This document shows positions 11,580-23,321 of a stretch of DNA of 64,000 nucleotides, piece after piece. The stretch is from Typha latifolia. Lineage: Eukaryota; Streptophyta; Magnoliopsida; Poales; Typhaceae. Location: contig CM034106.1 of NCBI GenBank assembly GCA_019914945.1, positions 11,408,501 to 11,472,500 of the forward strand, in the 5' to 3' direction. The position numbers were made by a program, and so were the translations under genes. How positions within the stretch are numbered: the first letter of the stretch is position 1; each line of letters starts with the position of its first letter. The notes below the pieces were generated by a model that saw only the letters and a program-made list of their open reading frames with translations, had not been told where the DNA came from and did no database searches.

Positions 11580-14500
11580 ATGGCGGCCATCAACCGTCTC
11601 CTGCGATCTACCGCCGCCGCCGGATCCTGCGGCGGCGTCGCGAGGAGGGCTCTCTCGGGGCTGGCGTCGGAGTCGGGCGCCCGATTCCCGACGGGGCTAG
11701 CGAGGCCTGCACCGACGGCGCCGGCGAGGATGGATCGGGAGGAGAGGAACGTGCAGTGGGTGTTCTTGGGGTGCCCTGGCGTGGGGAAGGGCACCTACGC
11801 CAGCCGCCTCTCGCAGCTCCTCGGTGTTCCCCACATCGCCACCGGTGACCTTGTCCGCGAGGAGCTTGCATCCTCGGGTCCTTTATCGCAACAGGTATTG
11901 ACCTTTATTCTCTCCTTGATATCTTGGTTAGATGGATGTTTTGGTTCATTGAGATCTGGTGATGGTAGATGCTTTATTGGAGGTGTTTAAGGTCAATTAG
12001 GTTACAGTTGGTTTGGCGATTTGTTTGTTGAGGAGTGAGATCTGGAAATTTTGTTTGGAGTTTATAATCACAGGGTCAGACGGATCGGATCTTTCTTAGT
12101 ATTTTTGGCGTCCCAGAAACTGTTGTCAGATGGATTTGTTCCGGTATATTTTTGAAATGACAATAATCGTACGTGGGTGATTGATGAATCAATGAATGTG
12201 TTAAACGGCAGGTGGCTGGTCTTTTTCTTGGATCAAACTGTACTACTAATCCAACTGGTTAGGTTTGTAATGTAGCAGCAAAAGGATGGAAAAGAACATA
12301 ACTTTAGTGGCATATATTGTTATTTTTAATCCAGTGATAGATTCCGGTGTTGATGCTTTACATGAACAACTGTATAAAACATCATTTTCATGTGTCATGC
12401 AAATCTGTATGAATAGCATAATTCTAATGTTTTATTCCTGTCACTTGGAGGAGAAAAGATCTGTAAATGGGTCGCTGTCACTTGGCTTTAATGTTTTATT
12501 CCTTGTGAATGTAATTGCTTTAGTTGGCTTGACAGCATGTCCCAGACAGTAGGTTCAAGCTTCAAAGTTAATTTTCTGTGGTACCATGAGTCGAGTTGGC
12601 TCGTATTCATGTATTGGTGTTTTTTATGTTACAATTTTAGGAGATAATTATTTTCTTCTTATTTCTCTAATGGGCAGATGTATGTTTAGCAATCCAAGCT
12701 ATCATCCTCCTTTTACATTTTTGCAGCTTTCTGAAATTGTTAATCAAGGCAAATTGGTATCCGATGAAATTATCATAAATCTTTTGTCAAAACGACTTGA
12801 ACGGGGAGAAGCAAAAGGTGAATCGGGATTTATTCTTGATGGGTTTCCACGTACCGTAAGACAAGCGGTAAGATTCTAGTATGTGCAAAACTTATAATGT
12901 AGTATTCCCAGGTTATTTCTTTGTTTTGTTAATCATAGGCAGTAGAAGCTAGATTGTCAGGCAATGCAATTATATTTTGATCTTATTGCTCTTGGATACT
13001 TCATGCTAGTGTCCTTTCTGTTACAGCAATATAAGTTGGCTAGGAACTTGTTTCTTCAGTATTTTTCCTATCTCTTCCGATTTGATTTATAACAACTTGC
13101 TCTGATCCTCATGGAGTTGTTCCAATATTGTTTCTAGCATTATATTCTAGAAAACATAGTTGGCTATCTTAAAGTTCTCTATTGTCAATATGATGGAGGA
13201 AGAATTTTCTTCTTCTTGTTCAGGTCTGATTTGGTTAATGGCAATTTGCTCTTGTCCTTCTTTCAATCTATTTGAGTTTCATGCCAGCAGAATGTTCTTC
13301 TAAATTTAGCTGGTAATCTTGAAGTTCCCATTTTTAATATGGTGGGACTGAACTTTTTTTCTTCCTTCAGCTTATTCTGGTTTATGTGGTTCTGACTTTT
13401 TTTTGCTTGTATTTTTATCCTTATGATTTGGTGTATGTCTTTCCCTATTATTCATCTTTTTCTTGTTTTGAAGTCATGCTCTTAGATAAATTCTTCCAGT
13501 TGTACGACCTCTTGTAAACTAGATTTGGAACTATTATTTCCTCATTTAGGTTCCATCCAATTGATATTTCAATTTTCACTCATTAACAAATGGGAAATTT
13601 ATGACCTGCAATTGTGATGACAAGATTACCACATTAATATATTTTTTCTTGTTTATCGCAAGGATAAAGTCAGTTATTCGTTGATCAATATATATATGAC
13701 TACTTTTTTTAATTAAATGCAACTCCACACTGGTCCTAAACTTATATGCATATGGGAGCAAAAAGACCTATAATTGTTGTCTGCAGATCCTATCCACAAG
13801 TTAGTTGTGGACCCTTTTCTGAATTGGATGCAGGGTTCACTTTAAGATGTTATATGCATGCTAATTGATCTACCAAAAAAGTATAGGTCTATCTGAATTT
13901 GGTTTGACTTTTTGCTGAGTAGTCAGGCATCTGAAACTAATGTAAATTGTTTGAGAATAATTGTCTAATTGTCAGCTTAAACATATTGTGGATATAGAGT
14001 CAAGCCAAACTAAATGATGAGGAAACCTAAATAAGTCAAGTGGAGGCTTGTTAGATGAAGTGGGGACAGTCAGTCCATGGATTTTCCTGTGTGTGTAATG
14101 AATATATGCAGCACATCCAGCATATTGAGAGTTGAAGAAATATATAGAAAAATGCTGCTCTGTTTATAATTTTGCTGGAACATGCTGGTATGATCTCACC
14201 TGCAGATATTTTCTATATTCAGGAAATACTGGACGGAGTGACAGACATAGATCTGGTGGTTAATTTAAAGCTGAGAGAAGATGTGTTACTTGAGAAGTGC
14301 CTAGGGAGAAGGATGTGCAGCCAATGTGGGGGGAACTTCAACCTTGCTTGCATTGATGTCAAGGGTGAAAATGGGCAACCTGGTATGTATATGGCACCAC
14401 TCCTGCCTCCTGCGCACTGCATGTCCAAGCTTATAACCCGGAGTGATGATACTGAAGAGGTGGTAAAAAATCGACTGCGCATATACAATGACATGGTACC

Positions 14501-15266
14501 ATGCCAGACTTTCTTCACTTCCTTTTTTCATTGTCAATATTAATATTGTTATCTAGTCCTTGGTGTAGTATAGAGTGATATCCTGATCGAAGAAGTTATC
14601 ATTAGCTGATCAGTTTCTTTGTAGTGTTGACTGGGTAATATCAGAATTTAACTCTTCGGAAGTGCTGTCATAGTTTAGATGTTAGCTGGTGAGCGCTTAC
14701 TATGATTTGTGAACTTTAAGTTTATGCAAGAATATATACTATGACTAGAGAGGCGAAGCTGCCCCTTTAATTTATACTGTCAAAATCTTTATCAAGGATT
14801 CAAGGTTAATTTGTCCACTTTAGATTGTACTGTATCACTATTCAATATTCATCCTGCGTAGTAGATGCTAGATAATGTATCTTTTGATACATTACAATGG
14901 ATGACTGAGTTAGAAATTTCTCTCTTTTTTTGCTGTGATATATGCTAGGGTGATCAAGTTATGACAGTAATCCTTCACTGATTACAAGTTGGATGAAGAT
15001 ATACCGCATATAAATCAGGACCCATATCATATGTATCTGTCATAAATTTTCCTGAGATTTAATTTGTCCTCTGTGACAGCATATCGTAGCATTTCTAACA
15101 TTGACATTGTTCTTTTCTGCAGAGCCAGCCTGTGGAGGACTTCTACCGAAACCGAGGGAAGATTTTAGAATTCGAGTTACCTGGAGGAATCCCAGAATCT
15201 TGGCCAAAGTTGCTTCAGGTACTGAACCTCGAAGATCATGACCACAAGCAGTTGGCTACAGCATGA
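11580..15266 (+). CDS. ADK: Adenylate kinase, chloroplast/mitochondrial type
   Basis: Catalyses ATP + AMP = 2 ADP; probably organellar. Four exons: 11580-11894, 12727-12867, 14223-14495, 15123-15266, joining in frame to 290 aa. Residues 1-50 are rich in Ala, Arg and Ser and poor in acids, as in a transit peptide. The mature region starts near [12 protein letters not shown]-loop GCPGVGKGT is at 64-72, the AMP-binding segment [11 protein letters not shown] follows, and DGFPRT is at 143-148. The LID begins [13 protein letters not shown] (about 181-192) and is the long form. The C-terminal [11 protein letters not shown] matches plant ADK1-type enzymes. ATG 11580 sits in TCCATGGCG and is the first in this frame with a presequence. 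The exon 2/3 intron is 1.36 kb. Identification is strong; the exact organelle cannot be read from the sequence. Confidence 0.95.
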
Positions 15267-15838
15267 TTATCTGTGAAGGTGAATTTGTATGCATGTTTTG
15301 GAAATCCAATAGCAACAGTTAGGACTATTCTTTTAATAATATTCAGAATCATACCGCTAATTACTTGGGCGGCAATTGCCCTAAGATTTGAGTTCTACAC
15401 CTATGAGTTTTGGTCATATAATTGATTGTGAGTGAGGAGTCAATGTGTAACCAATAAGTTTCATCTCAAGGAGTTTGTACGCATTTTTTTTCAGGCAACA
15501 AACATATTCTTTCCTTTCTATGGATGAGTGTTTATAATGCCTAAGCAATGTCTCTGGACTAACAGGAAGTTCCACTTGGTAATGAATGGCGTTCTATCCT
15601 TAAACTTCTTTGCTTGCTTGTTTTTTCAACTGTCAAATGCGGCATTCTTGGAGTTATTTTTATCAGCTTACTACTATACGTCAATCATCAAACGTACCCA
15701 GATCTCTATAAAATCTTGGAACATCTCATGATCCAGCTATAACAAGCTATTTCTTTCCTTCCTCTGTTTAGATCAAAATAGTCACTTCGATCTCCCTCCT
15801 CCCTTCTTCTGCTCTCTATTTTCTTCTATGTTTCCTTC

Positions 15839-15873
<35 letters not shown>

Positions 15874-16029
15874 ATTTTGTATTCATCCAAAGCCACGGAT
15901 CTAACTCCAATATCCACACCAAGATCTCAGAGAAAGCTAAATCTCGGACTCCGAGGCCAATTCTAGGAGATGAAGCCATTCCCTTTACATCCTGAATTAG
16001 TTTTGCCGTTAAGGTCGTTATCACTATCC
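15267..16029. other. 3' flank of adenylate kinase and upstream region of copy A
   Basis: The first few hundred bases are probably adenylate kinase 3' UTR. From about 15730 there is a stretch resembling the promoter of copy E: GATCCAGCTATAACAAGCTA here against GATCCAGCTAAAACAAACTT at 23121. Both are followed by TATGTTTCCTTCCC and a CT run. Here the CT run is at 15842-15871. No coding exon of the family could be found between this run and copy A. Confidence 0.5.
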
Positions 16030-16052
16030 CACGTGGCGACCCTCCTATAAAA
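16030..16052 (+). promoter_or_regulatory. G-box plus TATA box of coiled-coil gene copy A
   Basis: CACGTG at 16030-16035 is followed by TATAAAA at 16046-16052, about 120 bases upstream of ATG 16171. This spacing suits a transcription start near 16080 and a CT-rich leader of about 90 bases. Confidence 0.55.
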
Positions 16053-16170
16053 CGACCTTCTCTACTTAAATTTAACTCTCTTTCCTGTTTCTTTCTTGCT
16101 TTCTTTACCTCCCTCCTCTCTCTTTCTCTCTCTCTCTCCCCCTAACCTTTCTCCATCCCTCATCAAAGCA

Positions 16171-17167
16171 ATGAGTCGCCCTCCGAGACCCCCCGCGAGA
16201 CTCCTCCGACATGGTTCATCTACTCCCGAAGACCAATTCGATGAGACGAGCGAGGTTGGCTCTAACTCCTCCTCTATCTTGGTTCCCCCCCTTCTTGGAG
16301 TTGTTGCATTCGTGAACTCGGCTTTCTTTTCGAGAACTAGGCTTCCACGAGCTGCGCCGCGGAGAGGGAGATGATGTCCAGCGCGTTCGCCAAGATAGAC
16401 TTGCGGAGTAATCATCCCCAGTCTCCGTCGGTACGGCTTTCTGATTTCCTCCTCCAAGAATTTGTGCTGGATGAATCGATTTCTTTCGCCTCGAACTCCA
16501 GGAATCATTAGAATCTGGCCCTGAGATTGACTTGGAGAAGACGAAGAGTCTGTTGAAGAGTTGCAGGGTTTGTACTCTTTCTTGAATCTTTTAGGTCACT
16601 TTCTTCCTGCTTTGTCTAATATATATCTATGTATATATATATGTATATGACTGGAGTAGGAGGAAGTAGGGTTGACTTCTAGAGCAATGAGGAACTGCAT
16701 AGCGAGGAGTCAAGATCTGAAGCTTAAATTTGATGCACTTGTCAACGAGAGCAGCAGGCTGATGAAGATTTACGGAGGATTGGAGAAGGATTTGGAAAAA
16801 TGTAGGCAGACTAATGAGGAGACTATGTGTAAAAATGGAGATCTACATGCCGAGGTTCTTCAACTCTTAGTCTTTTAGAATACTATAGCTTTAGATTTCC
16901 ATAAAACATTTTTAATTTCTTTAAATCTTGGCTGCTCAGGTGGATATATTGGAGAAAGAGAACGAGGAACTGCAAGCAAATCTCCAGGAAGCTGAAAGGA
17001 AGGTAAGCAGATCTTTGCATCATCTTCTAACTAATCATGAAACATTAACTCTGAAAATTTTCAAGGTCAATGTACTGAGTGAAGAGAAAAGGGCATGGGT
17101 TGAAGAGAAACAGAGTTTGCAGAGACAATTGCACAGGGAATGGCACTTGCTTTCCCTGGACTTGTAG
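16171..17167 (+). CDS. Coiled-coil cluster gene A (unknown family)
   Basis: I do not recognise this family. Six exons: 16171-16254, 16341-16430, 16502-16567, 16660-16854, 16940-17002, 17066-17167, joining to 199 aa. Every exon length is a multiple of three and every intron is phase 0. The N terminus MSRPPRPPARLL is basic and Pro-rich. Exons 4-6 are predicted alpha-helical: Cys/Lys-rich start, LMKIYGGLEKDLEK, KNGDLHAE, then LEKENEELQANLQEAE and LSEEKRAWVEEKQSLQRQLH, with Leu/Val at heptad spacing. No signal peptide, membrane segment or catalytic motif is visible. The exon pattern recurs in copies B to E downstream on the same strand, which supports the model. The C terminus (EWHLLSLDL) differs from the other copies. 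A structural or dimerisation role is plausible but unproven. Confidence 0.75.
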
Positions 17168-17786
17168 CCAGATACTGAGGCTGAAACCCTTTCAGATTGT
17201 ACATATTAGATACTTGAGAGGATTCAGATTGTACTTTTGAGACTTTGAGAATTTTTTTCAGATTGATGCTTGAGGATTCTTTTTTGGTCTTGTAGTTCCT
17301 TCATGTACATAGCTGAAGATGGTTGTACTACTTTTGACTCAAGGTGATTGGAAAACAATATGATTGGGTTATTTTTGCACATAACTGCAGCACATTTGTA
17401 TTAAGAAGTTTGTAAATTTTGATAATTGTAAGATCGGGCTTCAAAAGATGAAGTACATATAATTTTACACAAGAGATGCAAACAAGAATCTAATCTTACT
17501 CTTTTAAAAATTTAGATTTATAAGTACCTATATTTTGACTTCTTTTATGAAAATGACACTCTTTTCAAGTATATTTACATAAAACCATATAGGACTAGGT
17601 TTAGGGATTGCTGTTTTAAATGTTCTGATAATTATCTAAAAAATTTCATGCACACCCTGCTCCTTTTTAAAGAAATTCCACCTTATAAGAAATTGTCTAA
17701 CGATATTTTTGGGAAAAAAGTATCTTTAAACAATCAAATATGGACATTTGCAATTTAATTATATTATATTTTTAATTTAATATATA

Positions 17787-17846
<60 letters not shown>

Positions 17847-18201
17847 TATTTTGTTAAAATGGAGTATACACAATTTCTATATACATACTAAAATTTATTA
17901 TTTGCAGATAGGAAAATTAAAAATAATTAAATTATAAAATATATAAAAGGTAGAACTTTTGTTGCAATAAGTCTAAAATGTAGGCGGTCATTTGCAAGTT
18001 GCATAAAGTCGACGTGGCCATATCTCGCATACTCTACTCGAATCTCGATGCGCTCTCTCACCCGAATTTAACCGCGCCATCTCCATTTCCAAAGTCTAAT
18101 AAGTTTCCAACCATCAAATCCAGGAGTTGCCCTCCGAGACCTCCCGCAGGATCACAGCGAGATCGAAGCTTCGTCCAGAATCACTCTGACCGTCTGACGA
18201 G
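17168..18201. other. Spacer between copies A and B with a long TA run
   Basis: AT-rich DNA; a TA dinucleotide run spans 17794-17843. From about 18050 the sequence is nearly the same as the leader of copy C (CCGAATTTAACCGCGCCATC in both), so copies B and C share an upstream segment. The position matching copy C's ATG is AGG here, at about 18122-18124. Confidence 0.7.
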
Positions 18202-19186
18202 ATGAACAACGCACTCTTGGAGAATCCCCAGGTCGGCTTGTTGCCATCTTTATCTTGTCGGCTCCTCTTCATTGGAAATCTTGCAATCTTACTGGGTTCT
18301 TGAGATTTAGACTGAATCGAGCACCTCTCGTTCCGAGTCTCTGAGGAGGTGCCTCGCGGAGGTGGAGATGGAAGCCGCATTAGCCAAGTATGAGTCGAAA
18401 GCACCATCGGTATGATACTAGAAATAGTTTTTGGTTTCTTCTTGCAAGAAAATGTGCTGATAATTACTCGCGCCTTGAAGTCGCGCGGAGATGAACACAT
18501 AAAAAGCTCTCCCCGAGAATTGATTTCTGTTCCTGAGAATGACTTGGAGAAGGCAAAGAAGCTCTTGCAGTCTTGCAGGGTTTGTTTACTCTTTGTTGAT
18601 TTTTGATTTTTTTTTTCTTTTTGGATTTGTAATTGTGCTGATAATTGCAGGGTTTGTTCCTGAGTATTACATCTAATTGTTCTACTTTGATTGGAATAGG
18701 AGGGCGCTGTGTCGACTTCCAAAGATCTGAAGAAGTGCATTAGGGAAAAGCAGCAGATGAGGTCTAGATTCGACGATCTTGCCAAAGATCGAAGCGAGCT
18801 GATGGAGGATTACAAAGAATTGGAGACGAAAGTGCGAAGATTGAGGGAGAATTTCGAGGACATGGTGTTTAGAAATGGAAATCTAGAAATCAAGGTTAGC
18901 AAGAAATTAGTTCTTTGTTTCTTAATTTTTCTTGATGATTATGAAATCACTGAAAGGAAGTGTCGATGTCTCAGATGGAAAGATTGGAGAAGCAGCACGA
19001 AGAACTGGAAGGAAATTATCTGATGTCTAAACAGAAGGTTAGTAATAACTTTGTTGCATCACCTTGATGATCATTAAGTAATAACTTTGTATAACTTTGA
19101 AGGTGAACACACTGACTGAAGAGAAAAGGATCTTGGATGAAGAGAAACAAAGGTTGCAGAGGCAATTATTCAATGAAAGATGCTGA
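18202..19186 (+). CDS. Coiled-coil cluster gene B (ancestral start lost)
   Basis: Member of the unknown five-copy family. Proposed exons: 18202-18231, 18311-18409, 18481-18579, 18700-18894, 18975-19037, 19103-19186, all phase 0, giving 189 aa from ATG 18202. Exons 4 and 5 have exactly the lengths of copy A (65 and 21 codons). Conserved parts are KDLKKCIREKQQMRSRFD, LMEDYKELETK, RNGNLEIK, MERLEKQHEELEG and LTEEKRILDEEKQRLQRQL, a clear heptad coiled coil. The Met used by copy C is AGG here, and that frame meets TGA at about 18203, so translation must start at the internal ATG (MNNALLENPQ) or the copy is failing. The exon 3 acceptor after CTTGAAG has a weak pyrimidine tract and is the least certain junction. 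A donor GTGAGT lies two bases past the stop and pairs with an acceptor at 19346-19347. Confidence 0.6.
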
Positions 19187-19888
19187 TTGTGAGTTACTAT
19201 TCTTCTTTGCAGAAATTTAATGGATGCCAGAAACTAATGAATCTATATATCAGAATGCTTCAAATTAAATTTAATGGTAAAATTTTTCTACCTGTTTGAT
19301 CTAATCATTGATCTCTTTTTTCTAATTCTTGCATTCTGCTATTGCAGGAAATGTGAAACATAGCATCCCCAAACCAAAGAGCACTCAATTAGAAGAGCAG
19401 CAGGTCAACTGAAGTGTTAATCTGAGACTGAAACTCTTGTACTAAAAGACAGAGACATGTACATATTAACCACTAGAAAATTTTCACATTGATACTTGAG
19501 AGGATTCAGATTGCAGTTTTGATACTCGACATTTTGTTTCACCTGATGCTTGAGGATTCTCCCTTTGCTCTTGTAGTTTCCTTCATGTGGTTGGAGAAAC
19601 TTGTGCTACTTTTGAATCAGATGATTGCAAAAATAATAATAATAATGATAAGGGTAATGTTTTGCATGACCTTTTAATAACTTAACTCCCTTTTTACGTT
19701 TATTTGCAACAAACCACATTGGAATAAACGCAATTCGAGAGTAATTATTTGCAATTTGCAAATATGTAAAAGGTGGAAGCTTTCTTCAGGTCCTCACCCG
19801 AATTTAACCGCGCCATCTCCATTTCCACAGTCTAAAATTTTTCTCCTTTTTAAGGGGATTTTTAGGCAAGTTTCCAGCCATCAAAGCC
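19187..19888. other. Copy B 3' UTR with intron, then copy C leader
   Basis: The copy B stop is followed by GTGAGT at 19189. A conserved non-coding exon begins at 19348 (GAAATGTGAAACATAGCATC) and contains AAAGAGCACTCAATTAGAAG. From about 19795 the sequence becomes the copy C leader, shared with copy B. Confidence 0.6.
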
Positions 19889-20692
19889 ATGAGTTGCCCT
19901 CCGGAACCTCCCGCAAGAACACAGCGAGATCGAAGCTTCCTCCAGGATCACTCTGAGGAGATGAACAATGCACTCTTGGAGAATCCCCAGGTCGGCTTGT
20001 CGCAATTTTTTTTCTTATCGGCTCCTCATTATTGGAAATCTTGCAATCTTACTTGGATTCTTGAGATTTAGGCTGAATCGAGCACCACCTCTCGTTCCGA
20101 GACGGAGATGGAAGCCGCATTAGCCAAGTATGATTCGGAAGCATCGTCGGTATGTATGATACTAGAATTAGTTTTTGGTTTCTTCTTGCAAGAAAGTGTG
20201 GTGACGCTAATTACTCGCGCCTTGAAGTCGGGTGGAGATGAACACATAATTTTTATTCCTGAGAATGATGGAGGACTAGAAAGAACTGGAGACGAGATGG
20301 AGGTTTACAAAAAATTGGAGACGAGAGTGCGAAGATGTAATTTGTCTTTCAAAGACATGCTGCTTCGACATAGAAATCTAGAACTCAAGGTTAGGAAGAA
20401 ATGCATTTAGTTCTTTGTTCCTTGGTTTTCTTAATGGTTACGAAAGTTATTGAAACAAAGTCGCAGATGGAAAGATTGGAGAAGAAGGACGAGGAACTGG
20501 AAGGATATTTTCTCAAGTGTAAAGAGTTGGTTAGTAATGGTGGATATAAGAATCTTTGTTGCATCACCATAGTGGTCATGAAGCTGCAGTAACTTTGTAA
20601 TTTTGAAGGTGACCATACTGATTGAAGAGAAAAAGATCTTGGATGAAGAGTTTGAGAGTTTGCAGAGGCAATTATTCAGTAAAAGACGCTGA
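19889..20692 (+). CDS. Coiled-coil cluster gene C (exons 3 and 4 fused by deletion)
   Basis: Member of the unknown family and closest to copy B. Proposed exons: 19889-19990, 20072-20149, 20228-20389, 20467-20529, 20609-20692, joining to 162 aa. The start MSCPPEPPARTQRDRS keeps the family's Pro-rich N terminus, and NNALLENPQ is identical to copy B. Exon 2 lacks the LRRCLAE segment of copy B. The third exon begins like exon 3 of copy B (GGDEHI..IPEND) and ends like exon 4 (VYKKLETRVRR...LELK), so an internal deletion removed the end of exon 3, the intron and the start of exon 4 while keeping frame. The helices MERLEKKDEELEG and LIEEKKILDEEFESLQRQL remain. A family 3'-UTR exon follows at 20789. 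Confidence 0.6.
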
Positions 20693-21305
20693 ATGTAATT
20701 GCATCTTTCTACTAATAAGGTTAGCAATTCATACTACCCGTTTAAGTATTGATCTCTCTTTTCTAATTCTTGCCTTCGGCTATCGCAGGAAATGTGAAAC
20801 ATAATAGCATCTCCATTCTCCAACCAAAGAGCACTCAATTAGAAGAGCAGCAGGTCAACTGAAGTGTTAGTCTGGAGAATATCTTTGTTCTAAATACATT
20901 TTTGTGGGACAACCCTCTGTATCTGAGACTATTAATGGTTTTCTTTTAGCTGCTGGATTTGCTCTTTATTCATTTGCAATCATTAATTCTCGTCAAACAA
21001 ACTGAATATTTTTCTAGCTGATGGTTAACTAACTAACTCCACAGCGATTTGCTAAGAGAAACAAATAAAAATCACATCGATGACTCGGATCTCGAGGCAC
21101 TCATACCCGCAGTAGACGTAAATCCCGCCATTTCTTTCTTTTCCGTCTCGGTCGTTACAGCTGGGAAACGATTCTCTTCTATAAGTACACTGTACACTGT
21201 ACACATGCATTTCTTTTCCCTCAAAACTCCATCTCTTTCCGCTTTGCTCTTTCTCTCCATCTCCCCCAAACTCTAGCAACTTGTCTTCTTCTCGGGTTTC
21301 CAGCC
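20693..21305. other. Copy C 3' UTR and copy D promoter
   Basis: The copy C stop is followed by a GTAATT-type donor, and the shared 3'-UTR exon begins at 20789 (GAAATGTGAAACATAATAGC). Copy D's promoter has TATAAG at 21180-21185, overlapping a short tandem repeat ACACTGTACACTGTACAC (about 21187-21204). Its leader is CT-rich. Confidence 0.55.
21180..21204 (+). promoter_or_regulatory. TATA box and short tandem repeat of copy D
   Basis: TATAAG at 21180-21185 lies about 120 bases upstream of ATG 21306, nearly the same distance as the TATA box of copy A. A TACACTG unit is repeated directly downstream. Confidence 0.45.
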
Positions 21306-22134
21306 ATGAGTCGCCCTCCGAGATCCCCCGAGAGATGGAGCGATCTATTCTTTGATGTTGGTTTGCGATCTAATCTTTGTCTTGCTTCCTCGTTCTTTGG
21401 AGTTTTTGCGATTCTGACTTGGGGTTTTGCGATTTAGGTCGAATCGAACCTTATTTCTGATGCCGAATCCTCGAGGCTGGATTCTTATCCTGAGTATGAC
21501 TTGCAGAAGACAAAGAAGCTTCTTCAGAGTTGCAAGGTTTATCTACTCTTTCTCGAATCTTTTGGATTTCTGTTTGGTTTTGTCCAATGGCAAATCGCTT
21601 CTTATACTGGAATAGGAGGAAACGATGCTGAACTCGAGAGGGTGGAGTAAGTGCATTGGGGAGAAGCAGCAGCTGAAATATAGATTTCAAGATCTCGCCA
21701 ACGACAGGAGGAAGCTGATGAAGGATTACGAAGAATTGGAGAAGCATGAGGGCAAGTTGACTGAGTGTTACGATGACGTGCTCTTTAAGAATGGAGATCT
21801 TTATGTGGAGGTTAGGAAAGGAAGCATTGCTTCTTTTATTTCTTGGTCTTTAAATAGAATTTTCTTTCCTTTATAACGTAATGTAATAGTTTTAATATTA
21901 ATTCCTCTTCTCAGATTGAAGAGTTGTGCAAGGAGAACAATGAACTGCAATCCAAGTTTCAGGAAGCCGAAGGGCAGGTTAGTAGATACGAGACTCCTTG
22001 CATGTTTTATAGCATCTTCTTTACTGAATTTGTAATTCTTCAAGGCCATCATACTGAGTGAAGAGAAAAGGATCTTGAAAGAGGAGATGAAGAGTTTGCA
22101 GAGGCAGCTATGCAGGAGAACACGCCAACAGTGA
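21306..22134 (+). CDS. Coiled-coil cluster gene D (exons 2 and 3 merged)
   Basis: Member of the unknown family. Exons: 21306-21356, 21438-21536, 21616-21810, 21915-21977, 22045-22134, all phase 0, 165 aa. It begins MSRPPRSPERW like copy A. The second exon starts like family exon 2 (VESN..SDAESS) and ends like family exon 3 (DLQKTKKLLQSCK), so the intron between them and some coding sequence are missing. Exon 4 is again 65 codons (IGEKQQLKYRFQDLANDRRKL, EELEKHEGKL, KNGDLYVE), exon 5 is 21 codons (LCKENNELQSKFQEAEGQ), and the last exon carries LSEEKRILKEEMKSLQRQL. Splice sites are good. A 3'-UTR intron starts near 22168 (CTGTAAGT), with its acceptor at 22333-22334. Confidence 0.7.
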
Positions 22135-23199
22135 TCTATTTGACAGCAAGCAAGCAAGCAAGCAATCTGTAAGTTTTCTATAATCTCAAACTTAGAGATC
22201 TGCTGTGAATCTGATTAACAGTTTATATCATTATTAAAATTATTCCATTGAAGTCTATCTAAAATTTTTATGACATCCTTCATGTGCCGCGAATTGATAT
22301 CTCATTTAATTCAAAGTACTCATATTATGAGCAGGAAAAATGAGACAAAGCATCGAAGATTTTAGAGCGAAAAACTGGAGCATTGAGGATAAGTTGGAGG
22401 GATTGCTGAGACACCTAATGTTCATCAATATGAAGCTCTGTAACTGATGCTAGGATGTTCTTTTTCTGCTGCGATTCTCTTGTTTCACTTTTCCTTACTA
22501 AATCCTTTTCAGAAATACTAGAAAATACTAGACAAAGCATCGAAGAATTTGGTTGTGATATCTTTTTCTTTCTTTTTTGAAAAAAAAAAAAAACTATTAG
22601 TTACCAAATTGTCCGGTAGCAAAGCATGAGATCAAAAAAACATTTAACCATCAAACAGACAAGGTGATGCACATTTTACTCGAGACTTTGAAACAAAACT
22701 ATATAGGAATATGCTTGGAAAATCGTCAAAATGATAACTACACATGATTTCATCATATATGCGTGTTGATTTGAGATCACTCCGTGCGTAAAATTAAAAA
22801 TGCTGGCCGGGAAGAGAATACTTTGATACAAGTTGAAATGATTTGATAGTATAAAATGACTGGCAAGATTGAAGATGAATAACTTTACTATGTTTAATAA
22901 TTCTGGATTTATTTTTTCAAGGTACCTACCTTTAGTATTTATTGAAAATGTCTTGTTCAAATTAGCATAGTAAAAATATAAAGTGTAAATTATAATAAAC
23001 AAATAATTTAGGGTGTGAAATTGCAATATCCATTCTCACTAATTCTCTATCAAATAACAAAAGAGATAATCACATGTCGCGGATCTCGATGAGAGCTAAC
23101 CTTAAAGTCGGCGACTCGACGATCCAGCTAAAACAAACTTTCTATAATATATGTTTCCTTCCCTCCTCCCTCTCAACTCAAAACTGCGCCGCGCTTACT

Positions 23200-23253
<54 letters not shown>

Positions 23254-23321
23254 ACACACGATCGTTGTCCTCCTTTAGGCTTTCTTGCATTCTTTGTGTT
23301 GGATTTCCAGCCTTCCAAGCA
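22135..23321. other. Copy D 3' UTR and copy E upstream region
   Basis: The shared 3'-UTR exon of copy D begins at 22335 (GAAAAATGAGACAAAGCATC). After that the DNA is AT-rich to about 23060. Upstream of copy E, AATCACATGTCGCGGATCTC resembles sequence upstream of copy D near 21070-21095. Confidence 0.5.
23201..23249. repeat. CT microsatellite in the copy E leader
   Basis: An almost pure CT dinucleotide run of 49 bases, ending about 70 bases upstream of ATG 23322. CT/GA runs in plant core promoters and leaders can act as GAGA-type elements; that role is inferred. Confidence 0.85.
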
